DNA of 64,000 nucleotides, taken from NCBI GenBank assembly GCA_965215995.1, contig OZ244128.1, positions 4,154,001-4,218,000 of the forward strand. The letters run 5' to 3'. A model generated the notes under the pieces. It saw nothing but the letters and a program-made list of their open reading frames with translations, was not told where the DNA came from and made no database searches. Below, piece by piece: positions 25,158 to 33,299 of this stretch; the first letter of the stretch is position 1; each line of letters opens with the position of its first letter. The translations under genes and the position numbers were made by a program. This DNA is from SZUA-309 sp965215995 (GTDB lineage: Bacteria > Pseudomonadota > Gammaproteobacteria > Pseudomonadales > Azotimanducaceae).

Positions 25158-27305
25158 ATGAGTATGGGGAAGCTACGGTACTTTGCTGCATTTGTTGTGT
25201 TTGTTGCGCTGGGTTGCAGCGACCGGGTGGTTGAGAGTGAAGACGCACCTGCGGCGTCTGCTGACTCGGACAAAGTCTGGGTAGATGACCAGCGACTGAT
25301 AAACGCGGATGCGGACAGCCGGAACTGGCTGTCGCATGGGCGCACGTATTCGGAGCAGAGATTCAGCCCGCTGGATCAGATCAACACCGGAAACGTTGAA
25401 GATCTCGGCTTGGCGTGGAGCTGGGATACGGGGACGTATCGAGGATTGGAAGCCACCCCGATCGTGGTCGACGGCGTCATGTTCACCACCAGCACCTGGA
25501 GCGTGGTCAATGCGCACGATGCACGAACGGGAGCGCTGCTCTGGCAGTACGACCCGGATGTGCCGAGGGAATGGGGGTTCAACGCCTGCTGTGATGTCGT
25601 CAATCGTGGTGTGGCTGTCTGGGAAGACAGAGTTTTCGTCGGCACGCTGGACGGCCGCCTCATCGCGCTCAGCGCTGAGACCGGCGAGCCCATCTGGGAG
25701 ACGTTGACGATTGATCCGTCCCGACCGTACACGATCACCGGCGCGCCGAGGGTGGTTAAGGGCAAGGTCATCATCGGCAACGGGGGCGCCGAGTACGGCG
25801 TTCGCGGCTACGTCACCGCTTATGAAGCTGGCAGCGGCGAAGAACTGTGGCGGTTCTACACGGTGCCGGGGAATCCCGATGAGCCCTTCGAACACCCGGA
25901 GATGGAAACGGCGGCAGAAACCTGGCGCGGCGGTGAGTGGTGGGAAGTCGGGGGTGGCGGCACGGCCTGGGATGCGATCGCCTTCGATCCCGAGCTGAAC
26001 CTCCTCTATGTGGGCACCGGAAACGGGTCTCCCTGGTCCCGATATACCCGTAGTCCCGGCGGCGGTGACAATCTCTACCTCGCCTCGATTCTTGCCCTCG
26101 ATCCGGACAACGGCAAGCTGATCTGGCACTACCAGACCACCCCCGGGGACAACCTGGACTACACGGCGGTCCAGCAGATCACCCTCGCGGACATCGAGAT
26201 CGATGGCGTGGTGCGCCAGGTGCTGATGCAGGCACCGAAGAACGGATTTTTCTACGTCCTGGATCGAAAGACCGGTGAGTTGATTTCCGCCGAGAAGTAC
26301 GTGGCGATGAACTGGGCGCTGTATGTGGATCGTGAGACCGGGCGCCCGGTTGAGAATCCTGATGTTCAATATCTCGAGGAGATGAAGTACGTATTTCCAG
26401 GGCCGGACGGTGGGCACAACTGGCACCCCATGTCTTTCAGCCCCGAGACGGATCTTGTCTACATCCCGGTGATCGAGAACGGGATGATCTACGCCCAGGA
26501 CAACGACTTTCAGTACGACCCGAACGGCCAGAACCTGGGGCTCGATGTGTTACCGGTTTTCAACGACTCGGAAGAGCGAACCAACAACACCAAGCTGGTG
26601 GCCTGGGATCCGGTGGCGCAGAAGGAAAGATGGTCCGTGGACCATCAGCGGATTGGTGCCAGCGGGGTTCTATCTACCGCCGGTGGGCTGGTGTTCCAGC
26701 CAGGTTCCGACTGCAGCTTCAAGGCATACAACGCTGCGACCGGGGATGTTCTCTGGGAAACCGATGTGCAGATGGGAACGATTGCGGGTCCGGTGTCCTA
26801 CGAGATCGATGGCGAGCAGTACGTCGCGTTCGTCGCCGGTTGGGGCGGGGCGGCCGGAATCTGGTCCTGGGTGCCCTGTGCGGACGGCAAGCGGGCGAAT
26901 ACGGGCAGGTTGCTGGCATTCAAGCTGGATGGAAAGGCCGAGCTACCCCCTGCCCACTCACCACCTCCGGTCCCACAACCGCCTGCGCGACTCGAAGTCG
27001 GTGCGGAGCAACTGGCTGAGGGACGCACTCTGTATCTGAAGTATTGCTGGAACTGTCATGCGCTGGGTGCAGAGGTGAGCGGCGTGCTGCCCAATCTCGC
27101 CCACCTGTCCCATCAGACGCACGAGATCTGGGACGCCATCGTGCTGGGTGGGGCTCGGCGTGAGCTGGGCATGATCAGCTTTGCGCACATATTGGACCCG
27201 GAGCAGTCCCGTGCCATTCAGGCGTTCGTCATCGACAGCGCCCACAACGCCCGGGAGAGCCCGGCGGACGAGAGCCTGGATGAGATGCCGGCAGGGGACG
27301 GGTAG
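25158..27305 (+). CDS. PQQ-dependent alcohol dehydrogenase with C-terminal cytochrome c (quinohaemoprotein)
   Basis: A 715-residue type II quinohaemoprotein dehydrogenase. The N terminus is a lipoprotein signal with Cys20 (VFVALGC), so it is probably membrane-anchored on the periplasmic face. The propeller shows the vicinal disulfide Cys144-Cys145 over PQQ, W-docking blocks (LDGRLIALSAETGEP) and TTPGDNLDYTAVQ, where most relatives have GDNWDYT; Asp-x-Thr here argues for the calcium rather than lanthanide type. A haem site C630-x-x-C-H (YCWNCHALG) ends the protein. It oxidises primary alcohols or aldehydes and passes electrons to a cytochrome. No pqq biosynthesis genes are in the window. Confidence 0.92.
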   Translation: MSMGKLRYFAAFVVFVALGCSDRVVESEDAPAASADSDKVWVDDQRLINADADSRNWLSHGRTYSEQRFSPLDQINTGNVEDLGLAWSWDTGTYRGLEATPIVVDGVMFTTSTWSVVNAHDARTGALLWQYDPDVPREWGFNACCDVVNRGVAVWEDRVFVGTLDGRLIALSAETGEPIWETLTIDPSRPYTITGAPRVVKGKVIIGNGGAEYGVRGYVTAYEAGSGEELWRFYTVPGNPDEPFEHPEMETAAETWRGGEWWEVGGGGTAWDAIAFDPELNLLYVGTGNGSPWSRYTRSPGGGDNLYLASILALDPDNGKLIWHYQTTPGDNLDYTAVQQITLADIEIDGVVRQVLMQAPKNGFFYVLDRKTGELISAEKYVAMNWALYVDRETGRPVENPDVQYLEEMKYVFPGPDGGHNWHPMSFSPETDLVYIPVIENGMIYAQDNDFQYDPNGQNLGLDVLPVFNDSEERTNNTKLVAWDPVAQKERWSVDHQRIGASGVLSTAGGLVFQPGSDCSFKAYNAATGDVLWETDVQMGTIAGPVSYEIDGEQYVAFVAGWGGAAGIWSWVPCADGKRANTGRLLAFKLDGKAELPPAHSPPPVPQPPARLEVGAEQLAEGRTLYLKYCWNCHALGAEVSGVLPNLAHLSHQTHEIWDAIVLGGARRELGMISFAHILDPEQSRAIQAFVIDSAHNARESPADESLDEMPAGDG

Positions 27306-27329
27306 CGCGCGGCTGCCCGGTCGGCGCCT

Positions 27330-27734
27330 TCACTTGAACAGACCGTCCAGCTTGGACCGTGCCTCATCTTCCTTTGAACGCGGTGTCTGAGTTTCGGCAT
27401 CGCCTTCCGGCTCGTCATATGCTGGTGCATCTTCACTGCCGAACAGTGCCTGCAACTGGTCTTTGGCCGCATCGGCCTTGCTGGTCCGCTCGCCGCTGAA
27501 CGCCCCGGCGTCAGGGCGGAACCAGTCGCAGAAGTTGGCGTTCTCCTTGATCACAGGCGGGTCAGCGCGATCCTCGTCGCAGGCGCCGGTCACGTCCGTT
27601 CGGTAGTGGCGGCAGAAGCGACAGCAATGCAGGGCTTCGAAGCAATCGGGGCACTGCTCGTGTCGGCTGATGGGGCGGGGCACGGACTCGAGATCCGCAC
27701 CGCAGTTCCAGCATCTGAGTTCAGCCGCCGACAT
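27330..27734 (-). CDS. Small zinc-ribbon-like protein of unknown function, coupled to dinB
   Basis: A 134-residue protein with nine cysteines in its first half: C8, C11, C28, C31, C37, C38, C41, C52 and C69. The CxxC spacing suggests one or two zinc sites. The second half is acidic and probably disordered, ending in SKEDEARSKLDGLFK; a similar motif (KADAAKDQLQALFG) occurs internally, perhaps a repeated short interaction helix. The ATG lies inside the last dinB codons (14 nt overlap) with GGAGG at the right distance, so the two are co-translated. I do not know a function; the link with dinB suggests a role in DNA damage tolerance. Confidence 0.8.
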   Translation of the reverse strand: MSAAELRCWNCGADLESVPRPISRHEQCPDCFEALHCCRFCRHYRTDVTGACDEDRADPPVIKENANFCDWFRPDAGAFSGERTSKADAAKDQLQALFGSEDAPAYDEPEGDAETQTPRSKEDEARSKLDGLFK

Positions 27735-28968
27735 GGTCTGCCTCCTCGGTATCGTCGTCCTGCCCGTCGAGGCTATCCCGGTTCGGCGTGCTGTCCATCA
27801 CCGTTGCCGAGCCCAGGTCCCGGGCGCGCCGGACAACATTGTCGCCAAAGCGCGCAGAAAGCTCATCCAGTGTCGTCTCCAACCGCCGTTCCTTCTCATC
27901 GCTGAAGAGGTCACGCTGAGTGGCTGTGTTTTCCCGGACCAGATCGAAGGCGGTCAGGCCAACAAGCCGGAAAGGGCCGGTGTGATCGAACCTCTCGAGC
28001 AGGCTGATACCTGCATCGTACAGTTCCTGTGCCAAATCGCTGGGGGCGGCCAGCGTGCACTGCCGAGAGATCAGCTTGAAATCCGTGGTCTTCAGTCGCA
28101 CCCGGACACCGCCGGCAAGCAGAGCCTTGCGCCGCAGCCGCCGAGCGATTCGATCCGCCGAGCGCTGCAGATGGCGGGCGATGTCCACCCGCTCCACCAC
28201 GTCCTCGTTCAGTGTCCGCTCTGACCCCATGCTCCGACTTCTGCGGCTGCCTTCTACCCGCCGCGGATCGCGACCGTGGGCCAGTTCGTAAAAGTGGCTA
28301 CCGACACTGCCCAGCTGATTTCTGAGCTCGACAGGATCCGCTGCCGCGATATCACCAATGGTTTCGTAGCCGAATCGGGTCAGCTTTTCCTGAGTTTTCG
28401 GGCCGGCGCCCCAGAGGCGGGCGATGGGTAGCTCTGCGAGCCAGGCGATCGTCTCATCCGGCGGCACCACCAGAAGTCCCTGGGGTTTGCAGATACCGGA
28501 CGCCACTTTGGCCACATACTTGCTGGCAGCAACGCCGACGGAGACGTGCAGACCGGTGGCTTCCATGACGGCACTCTTGATCTTCTGTCCCATCTCGCTG
28601 GCAGTACCAAAGATGTGTTCGGCGCCTGTCATTTCCAGAAACGCCTCGTCCAGGGAGATCGCCTCGACTTCCGGCGAAAAGTCTCTGAACACGCTCATGA
28701 TTCTGGTGGAGAGCTCCGTATATCGTTCGAAGCGGGGTGGGACGACGATGGCGTGCGGGCAGCGTCTCAATGCTTCGGCCATGGGCATGGCACTGCCGAC
28801 ATGAAAAGGTCGGGCCTCGTAGCTGGCGGTGAGCACCACCCCGCGGCGGCTTTGCGGCCCGACGAGAATGGGTTTGCCGATCAGTTCAGAGTTGTCCAGT
28901 TGCTCCACGGATGCATAGAAGGCATCCATGTCTGCGTGCACCACGGTGCGCGGCCAGCGCCCGGTCAT
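27721..28968 (-). CDS. dinB: DNA polymerase IV (translesion)
   Basis: A 415-residue Y-family polymerase. Catalytic carboxylates are in VVHADMDAFYASVEQ (Asp13/Asp15 region) and SLDEAFLEMTG. The steric region and thumb follow (GVAASKYVAKVASGICKPQG, and the helix-hairpin-helix PIARLWGAGPKTQEKL). The little-finger domain is present, and TQRDLFSDEKER contains a QxxLF beta-clamp motif. The C terminus is about 60 residues longer than the E. coli protein. I see no LexA box in the 22 bp directly upstream or in the small gene before it. A zinc-ribbon gene overlaps its end. Confidence 0.96.
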   Translation of the reverse strand: MTGRWPRTVVHADMDAFYASVEQLDNSELIGKPILVGPQSRRGVVLTASYEARPFHVGSAMPMAEALRRCPHAIVVPPRFERYTELSTRIMSVFRDFSPEVEAISLDEAFLEMTGAEHIFGTASEMGQKIKSAVMEATGLHVSVGVAASKYVAKVASGICKPQGLLVVPPDETIAWLAELPIARLWGAGPKTQEKLTRFGYETIGDIAAADPVELRNQLGSVGSHFYELAHGRDPRRVEGSRRSRSMGSERTLNEDVVERVDIARHLQRSADRIARRLRRKALLAGGVRVRLKTTDFKLISRQCTLAAPSDLAQELYDAGISLLERFDHTGPFRLVGLTAFDLVRENTATQRDLFSDEKERRLETTLDELSARFGDNVVRRARDLGSATVMDSTPNRDSLDGQDDDTEEADHVGG

Positions 28969-28989
28969 GGGCGTCTCAGGGCACTAGAA

Positions 28990-29262
28990 TCAGGCGATAT
29001 CCGAGCCCCGCCGGGTGCCGAACAACCGCGCCGCCAGATGCCGGATGCCGGTCCGCTCGGGCACGGGCTTGGGCCGGAAGTCTTCCCGGCGATCGGTGAG
29101 CGTTCGGTACTCGCACTGGCAGAGGCCGGGCGAGGTACAGTTCTTGAGCGGCAACTTCGGCGCGTTGGTCGATAGAAACCGTTTTCCGTCGAGCGCAGTA
29201 GCCGATCGGCAACACCGTGCCGGATGATGGATGGATACCGCGCGGTAATCCCCAATGTACAT
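28990..29262 (-). CDS. Small cysteine-containing protein (CxCxY...DRR family)
   Basis: A 90-residue conserved-looking protein just upstream of dinB. Cysteines are at 17, 18, 42, 48 and 50 in the pattern CC...LPL-x-x-C-x(5)-C-x-C-x-Y, followed by a basic DRREDFR and a C-terminal RHLAARLFGTRRG. I recall similar uncharacterised gammaproteobacterial proteins with LDGKRFL...CxCxYxxxxDRR. The ATG at 29262 has GGAAGGA two bases away, a rather short spacing; an earlier in-frame start at 29334 would add 24 residues. It could be redox or metal-binding. It is probably co-transcribed with dinB (21 bp gap). Confidence 0.6.
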   Translation of the reverse strand: MYIGDYRAVSIHHPARCCRSATALDGKRFLSTNAPKLPLKNCTSPGLCQCEYRTLTDRREDFRPKPVPERTGIRHLAARLFGTRRGSDIA

Positions 29263-29424
29263 TGTCCTTCCCTTCCTAGCCCTGATGCCGTCATTGCCTG
29301 CTCCGATCTGGAGACTCTTCAGGCTCAAAAACAATCTGAATATCAGGTACTTCCCCGCTGGTTCTTATAGACAGCTTTGGGGGAAAGTCGAAGCTACACC
29401 TATCTGGACGAATTGTGAACACCC

Positions 29425-29456
29425 TGTGGATAACTAATTAGGTCAAAATTTTTGAC
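29425..29456. promoter_or_regulatory. Consensus DnaA box beside two palindromes in an AT-rich gap
   Basis: The 205 bp between the small cysteine gene and the asparaginase 3' end has no credible gene. It contains TGTGGATAA (29425-29433, the reverse of TTATCCACA), CTAATTAG (29434-29441) and GTCAAAATTTTTGAC (29442-29456, seven-base arms around one base). The last may act as a weak terminator hairpin or an operator. A single DnaA box does not make an origin. Confidence 0.4.
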
Positions 29457-29467
29457 TGAAATTGGGG

Positions 29468-30556
29468 CTAGCCATAGTAAGCATCGAAAGGCTCATGCCG
29501 GGCCCCGTTCTCATCGCAAACGGCGAATGCGCGATCACCCCCGTAGAATGCCACGCCGGCATAGTCCCCGGATTTGCTGAGCACGTAAAAACTGACGTTG
29601 AACACCGGTTGGCCTTTATCGTTGAGCAGACGCGGGTCGACGGTGTAGGAGGCGATTCTCTGCAGTGCTGCCATACCGGCATCCTTCGGACCCATTCCCT
29701 GACGCATGAACTCGACGATGAGGAAGGAGGCCAGGCTGTAGAGATTTGCCTCGCCGCGACCGGTGGAGCCAGCCGCCCCGACATCGTTGTCTACGTAGAG
29801 GCCAGCGCCGAGAATGGGGGAGTCACCCACACGTCCCGGGATTTTCCAGGCGAGGCCGCTGGTGGTGGTGACGCCGCAAACCTCTCCGGCGGCGTTCACG
29901 CCGTTGCAGTTGATCGTCCCGTAGTAGTGCTCTGGATCGATTTTACCCTCGGCGACCATTTCGAGACCGGCCTCGAATCCGGCCTGAGCACGAGACTCCG
30001 GGTCCGGGTAGTGGTGGGCATCCGTTCTTCGCTTCCATTCCAGCCAGAGCTCGCGGGAGCGGGGCGTATTCAGGTCGTCTTCGATCTCGAAGCCCATGTT
30101 TCGAGCGAATCGTTGCGCGCCTTCATCGACCAGCAGATGGTGGTCGGTCACATCGGCCACTGCCCTGGCCACCAGAGATGGATTGCGCACGCCTTTCAGG
30201 CAGGCGACACCGCCCGCCCGGCGCTTTGGACCGTGCATGCAGCAGCTGTCCAGGGTGACCACCCCGTCCGCATCCGGCAACCCGCCGAAGCCGACGCTGG
30301 TATCCTCCGGGTCGAGCTCGACAATGTTTACACCGGCGATCAGCGCGTCCAGCACGTCATCGCCGTTCATCATCCGTTCGAAGGCCAGCTCCACGCAGGA
30401 AACCTCGCCGCCGTTCTTTGCGGTCAGACCATTTCCGGAAGCAATCACGACCGGCCTGCTGCCGCCTCGGTTGGCAGCGGGGGCAGCCCGAACGGTGGAG
30501 CCCGCCATGCCGACGGCGGTGGTGGCGAGAAAACGACGGCGATTGAAGGCGGACAT
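29468..30556 (-). CDS. Tat-exported N4-glycosylasparaginase/isoaspartyl peptidase (Ntn hydrolase)
   Basis: A 362-residue family T2 threonine hydrolase. A twin-arginine signal (NRRRFLATTAVGMAG) predicts export folded. The nucleophile after autocleavage is Thr214 in YYGTINC, followed by the family core TTTSGLAWKIPGRVGDSPI and GAGLYVDNDVGAAGSTGRGE. It cleaves N-glycosidic Asn-GlcNAc links or isoaspartyl peptides; the KIPGRVGDSP block favours glycosylasparaginase. Together with the divergent lipoprotein with a glycosidase-like fold, it may act on glycoprotein debris. Confidence 0.92.
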   Translation of the reverse strand: MSAFNRRRFLATTAVGMAGSTVRAAPAANRGGSRPVVIASGNGLTAKNGGEVSCVELAFERMMNGDDVLDALIAGVNIVELDPEDTSVGFGGLPDADGVVTLDSCCMHGPKRRAGGVACLKGVRNPSLVARAVADVTDHHLLVDEGAQRFARNMGFEIEDDLNTPRSRELWLEWKRRTDAHHYPDPESRAQAGFEAGLEMVAEGKIDPEHYYGTINCNGVNAAGEVCGVTTTSGLAWKIPGRVGDSPILGAGLYVDNDVGAAGSTGRGEANLYSLASFLIVEFMRQGMGPKDAGMAALQRIASYTVDPRLLNDKGQPVFNVSFYVLSKSGDYAGVAFYGGDRAFAVCDENGARHEPFDAYYG

Positions 30557-30632
30557 GGAGGCTCCTTGGCTGTGGTTCGACCCTTGAAGAGCATGCCATG
30601 ATTAGGGAATCCGGAGGAGGGGAGAGCGCTCG

Positions 30633-31709
30633 GTGATCGGCGTAAAGGGGTTGTTGCTGGCAGGTCTGGCGATGCTGAGCGCCGGTTGCGGTGCTGAGTC
30701 CGGGAACCGGAGCGACGGACAGGGAGAGCTGAACGTGCGGGTGACGAGGCTGCTGGATGCACCGATCATCAGTGCAGAAACGGATTTTAGCATCGGTGAG
30801 AACATTCAGGGGCCTTCCCTGATCCGGGTGCCCGACTGGGTCCCTGATCCGCTCGGTCGCTACTACCTCTACTTCGCGGATCACAAAGGTGCCTACATCC
30901 GCCTGGCCTATGCCGATGAGCTGCAGGGGCCGTGGCGCATATACGTGCCGGGCAGCCTGCAGCTTGCTGAGTCACATTTTCCGACCGAGCCGCCGCCGAT
31001 CCCGGAAGGTGGCCGGGAACAGGTCTATGCGCGCTACCGGGCAGCCGGTATAGATCCTGAAACACTTCCGCACGATCCCATCTACGAGCTGACGGCGCCG
31101 CATATCGCCTCGCCTGACGTGCACGTGGACGAAGCCAACCGGCAGATTCGCATGTACTACCACGGGCTGTCCGACTTCGGTGTGCAGGAGAGCCGGGTCG
31201 CCCTGTCTGTCGATGGCATTCACTTCCAGGCAAGGGAGGAGATTCTCGGCCGCACCTACATGCGGGTGTTTCGCTGGCGGGACCAGGTGTACGCACTGGC
31301 CATGCCCGGGTTGTTCTACCGTTCGGAGGATGGGCTGACGGGCTTCGAGCCGGGTCCCACGCTGTTCAACCGCGACATGCGGCACAATGCCGTGCTCGTT
31401 CGCGGCCACGAGCTGCTGGTCTTCTGGACGCAGGTGGGCGACGCTCCCGAGAGAATTCTGCTGAGCCGGATAGATCTGCGTCCTGCCTGGCAGGACTGGC
31501 AGACATCTGAGCCGGTAGAGGTGCTGCGCCCGGAACGGGACTGGGAAGGGGCCGACGCACCGCTTGCGCCTTCCGTGCGCTCCGTGGCCTACGGTCACGT
31601 CAACCAGCTACGCGATCCGGCGGTCTTCCAGGAACAGGGTCGCACCTATCTTCTGTACGCGGTTGCCGGCGAAAGCGGAATCGGCATCGCGGAGTTGGCG
31701 TTTGAGTAG
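30633..31709 (+). CDS. Lipoprotein with five-bladed beta-propeller (GH43/GH32-like), function unknown
   Basis: A 358-residue predicted lipoprotein starting with GTG, with GGAG at 30621. The signal ends at a lipobox (MLSAGC, Cys19). The mature part shows blade-like repeats: PSLIRVPDWVPDPLGRYYLYFADHKGAYIRLAYA, PDVHVDEANRQIRMYYHG, HNAVLVRGHELLVFWTQ and RDPAVFQEQGRTYLLYAVAG, the pattern of glycoside hydrolase clans F/J. I cannot confirm catalytic acids, so it may be a binding protein or an inactive relative. It is divergent from the exported asparaginase. Confidence 0.75.
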   Translation: MIGVKGLLLAGLAMLSAGCGAESGNRSDGQGELNVRVTRLLDAPIISAETDFSIGENIQGPSLIRVPDWVPDPLGRYYLYFADHKGAYIRLAYADELQGPWRIYVPGSLQLAESHFPTEPPPIPEGGREQVYARYRAAGIDPETLPHDPIYELTAPHIASPDVHVDEANRQIRMYYHGLSDFGVQESRVALSVDGIHFQAREEILGRTYMRVFRWRDQVYALAMPGLFYRSEDGLTGFEPGPTLFNRDMRHNAVLVRGHELLVFWTQVGDAPERILLSRIDLRPAWQDWQTSEPVEVLRPERDWEGADAPLAPSVRSVAYGHVNQLRDPAVFQEQGRTYLLYAVAGESGIGIAELAFE

Positions 31710-31714
31710 GGTGT

Positions 31715-32485
31715 TCAGGCTTCGCCAAGCGCTTTCAGCATTCGCTTGAGCGCGAAGTGCCGGTAGCTCTCCAGCAGCAACCCTTCGATCTCTTCCCAGT
31801 CGGCGTGCTCTTCCACGTCCAGATTGATCCAGCCGTTGTGACCCGTATAGGCCGGAATGCGGTAGCGCGGGGCCTCCGACAAGGACATCTGCCGCTCAGG
31901 GCCAACCCAGAAGGAGAGGTTCAGCCGCCCGGTGTGGTAGGCGGTGCTGACGAACGTCTTCTTGCCGGCCTTCCATACGGGATTTCCGAACTGGCGGGCC
32001 TGTGAGGTCTCGGTAAGTCGCTCGCAGAGGCTGCCGAGCTCGGCGAGTACCGTCTTCGCCCGCTTACCGAGGTAAGGATCGATCTCTTCCGGCCGAAACG
32101 CTCGCTCCGGTGGCCTGCTGGTCAGCTGATCTGGCAGGCTGCGGTTCAGGGTGGCCGGTGCTCGCTTCTCGTATGCCTCTCGCGTGCGTGCGATTACCGA
32201 TTTCCATGAGATGCCCGTGTTCAGCTCGACGCCCAGCCAACCCTTCGGCCCGACGTAGGGCGGCACGAAGTAGTACTCGGGCTCCATCTCCGTGTACAGC
32301 TGCTGAGCACCGGCGGGTGAATCCAGGTTCAGTGCCACACGGCCGTCGCCGTGATGGTTGATGGTATAGGTGGCAAAAGTCTTGCCGCGTACTTTGAAGC
32401 TGGGTGAGCCGTGCGATTCCACCTCTTCCGTTTCCGGCAAGCTCGACATGAGCTCCCGAACCGCCTGGCTGATGTCCCTGGCCAT
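31715..32485 (-). CDS. Duplicated MmcQ/YjbR-like protein
   Basis: A 256-residue protein with two copies of the MmcQ/YjbR (CyaY-like fold) domain. Copy one (about 1-112) includes ESHGSPSFKVRGKTFATY, YFVPPYVGPKGWLGVEL and IARTREAYEKRAP. Copy two (about 140-250) includes RQFGNPVWKAGKKTFVSTAY, RIPAYTGHNGWINLDV and LLLESYRHFALKRM. Single-domain members are about 120 residues and are thought to bind DNA. MARDIS at 32485 has a long purine-rich ribosome site. A fused pair is unusual but not unheard of; no function is assigned. Confidence 0.75.
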   Translation of the reverse strand: MARDISQAVRELMSSLPETEEVESHGSPSFKVRGKTFATYTINHHGDGRVALNLDSPAGAQQLYTEMEPEYYFVPPYVGPKGWLGVELNTGISWKSVIARTREAYEKRAPATLNRSLPDQLTSRPPERAFRPEEIDPYLGKRAKTVLAELGSLCERLTETSQARQFGNPVWKAGKKTFVSTAYHTGRLNLSFWVGPERQMSLSEAPRYRIPAYTGHNGWINLDVEEHADWEEIEGLLLESYRHFALKRMLKALGEA

Positions 32486-32588
32486 CTCCCCCCTCCTGTG
32501 CCTCGCCCGTGCCCCGGCCGGGCGCGGTGAGCTATGATTCTCCGCCCCGGCCCTCGAGGTCAAATCGCACATCAGGAAGCCTTACGAC

Positions 32589-33299
32589 GTGAAGCTCGAT
32601 GACTTCGATCCCTGGCACTCAGAGCGGCCGCTCATCGTCTACATGGACATCAAGAGCCCCTACGCGTTCATCGCCAAAGAGCCTACCTATCAGATGGCGG
32701 AGGAGCTGGGCGTCCAGATCGACTGGCGCCCGCTTACTCTCGACATTCCAAGCTACCTGGGCTCCGCCAAGCTCGATAAGCAGGGCAAAGTGGAAAGCTC
32801 GGAACGCACGCCAGAGCAGTGGGCAAAGGTGAAGTACGCCTACCGGGATGCGCGGCGATATGCGGCCGAGCTGGGTTACGGGCTGCGCGGCACGGAGAAA
32901 ATCTGGGATACCACCCTCGCCCACATGGGATTCTGGTGGGCGAAAGAGCAAGGTGATGAGGTGCTGCGCGCCTATCTCGATCACGTGTATCCGCGATTCT
33001 GGGTTCGGGAGTTCGATGCCGAAGACGTGGCGGTGGTTACCGCCGCGCTCGAGGAGGCAGGTGCCCAGGTCGCTGGCTTCGAAGCCTACATTGAAGGTGA
33101 AGGTCGGGCCTTTCACGATGCCAGCCAGCTGGCGGTGTTCGAAGCCGGCATCTTCGGCGTGCCGGGTTACGTGATCGAAGGGGAGTACTTTTTCGGGCGC
33201 GAGCACCTGCCCATGATTCGCTGGATACTCGGCGGCCGGAAAGGGGTGCCCCCCGACGTGGCGAATCCCGGCATGGGGCAGGGAGGTAGCTGGTCGTGA
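32589..33299 (+). CDS. Thioredoxin-fold protein, HCCA isomerase/DsbA-like (copy 1)
   Basis: A 236-residue DsbA-like protein without signal peptide, starting with GTG (AGGAAG ten bases upstream). The head LIVYMDIKSPYAFIA replaces the CxxC of DsbA by a Ser-Pro pair, as in 2-hydroxychromene-2-carboxylate isomerase and kappa glutathione transferases. The tail has GIFGVPGYVIEGEYFFGREHLPMIRWIL, another HCCA isomerase signature. These enzymes use glutathione to isomerise aromatic-ring cleavage products. It overlaps a paralogue (GTGA) and lies two genes before a gamma-glutamyltransferase. Confidence 0.85.
   Translation: MKLDDFDPWHSERPLIVYMDIKSPYAFIAKEPTYQMAEELGVQIDWRPLTLDIPSYLGSAKLDKQGKVESSERTPEQWAKVKYAYRDARRYAAELGYGLRGTEKIWDTTLAHMGFWWAKEQGDEVLRAYLDHVYPRFWVREFDAEDVAVVTAALEEAGAQVAGFEAYIEGEGRAFHDASQLAVFEAGIFGVPGYVIEGEYFFGREHLPMIRWILGGRKGVPPDVANPGMGQGGSWS

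Noticed and set aside
25173..26426. Antisense frame of 417 codons opposite the PQQ dehydrogenase
   Set aside because: Shadow frame; no motif, and it conflicts with the disulfide and propeller features of the real gene.
29425..29433. DnaA box as evidence for a replication origin
   Set aside because: Only one box, with no AT-rich unwinding array or dnaA/dnaN/gyr genes in view.
29255..29437. Small + strand frame in the gap near dinB
   Set aside because: Sixty codons in AT-rich DNA with no recognisable motif or convincing ribosome site. The minus-strand CxCxY frame is better.
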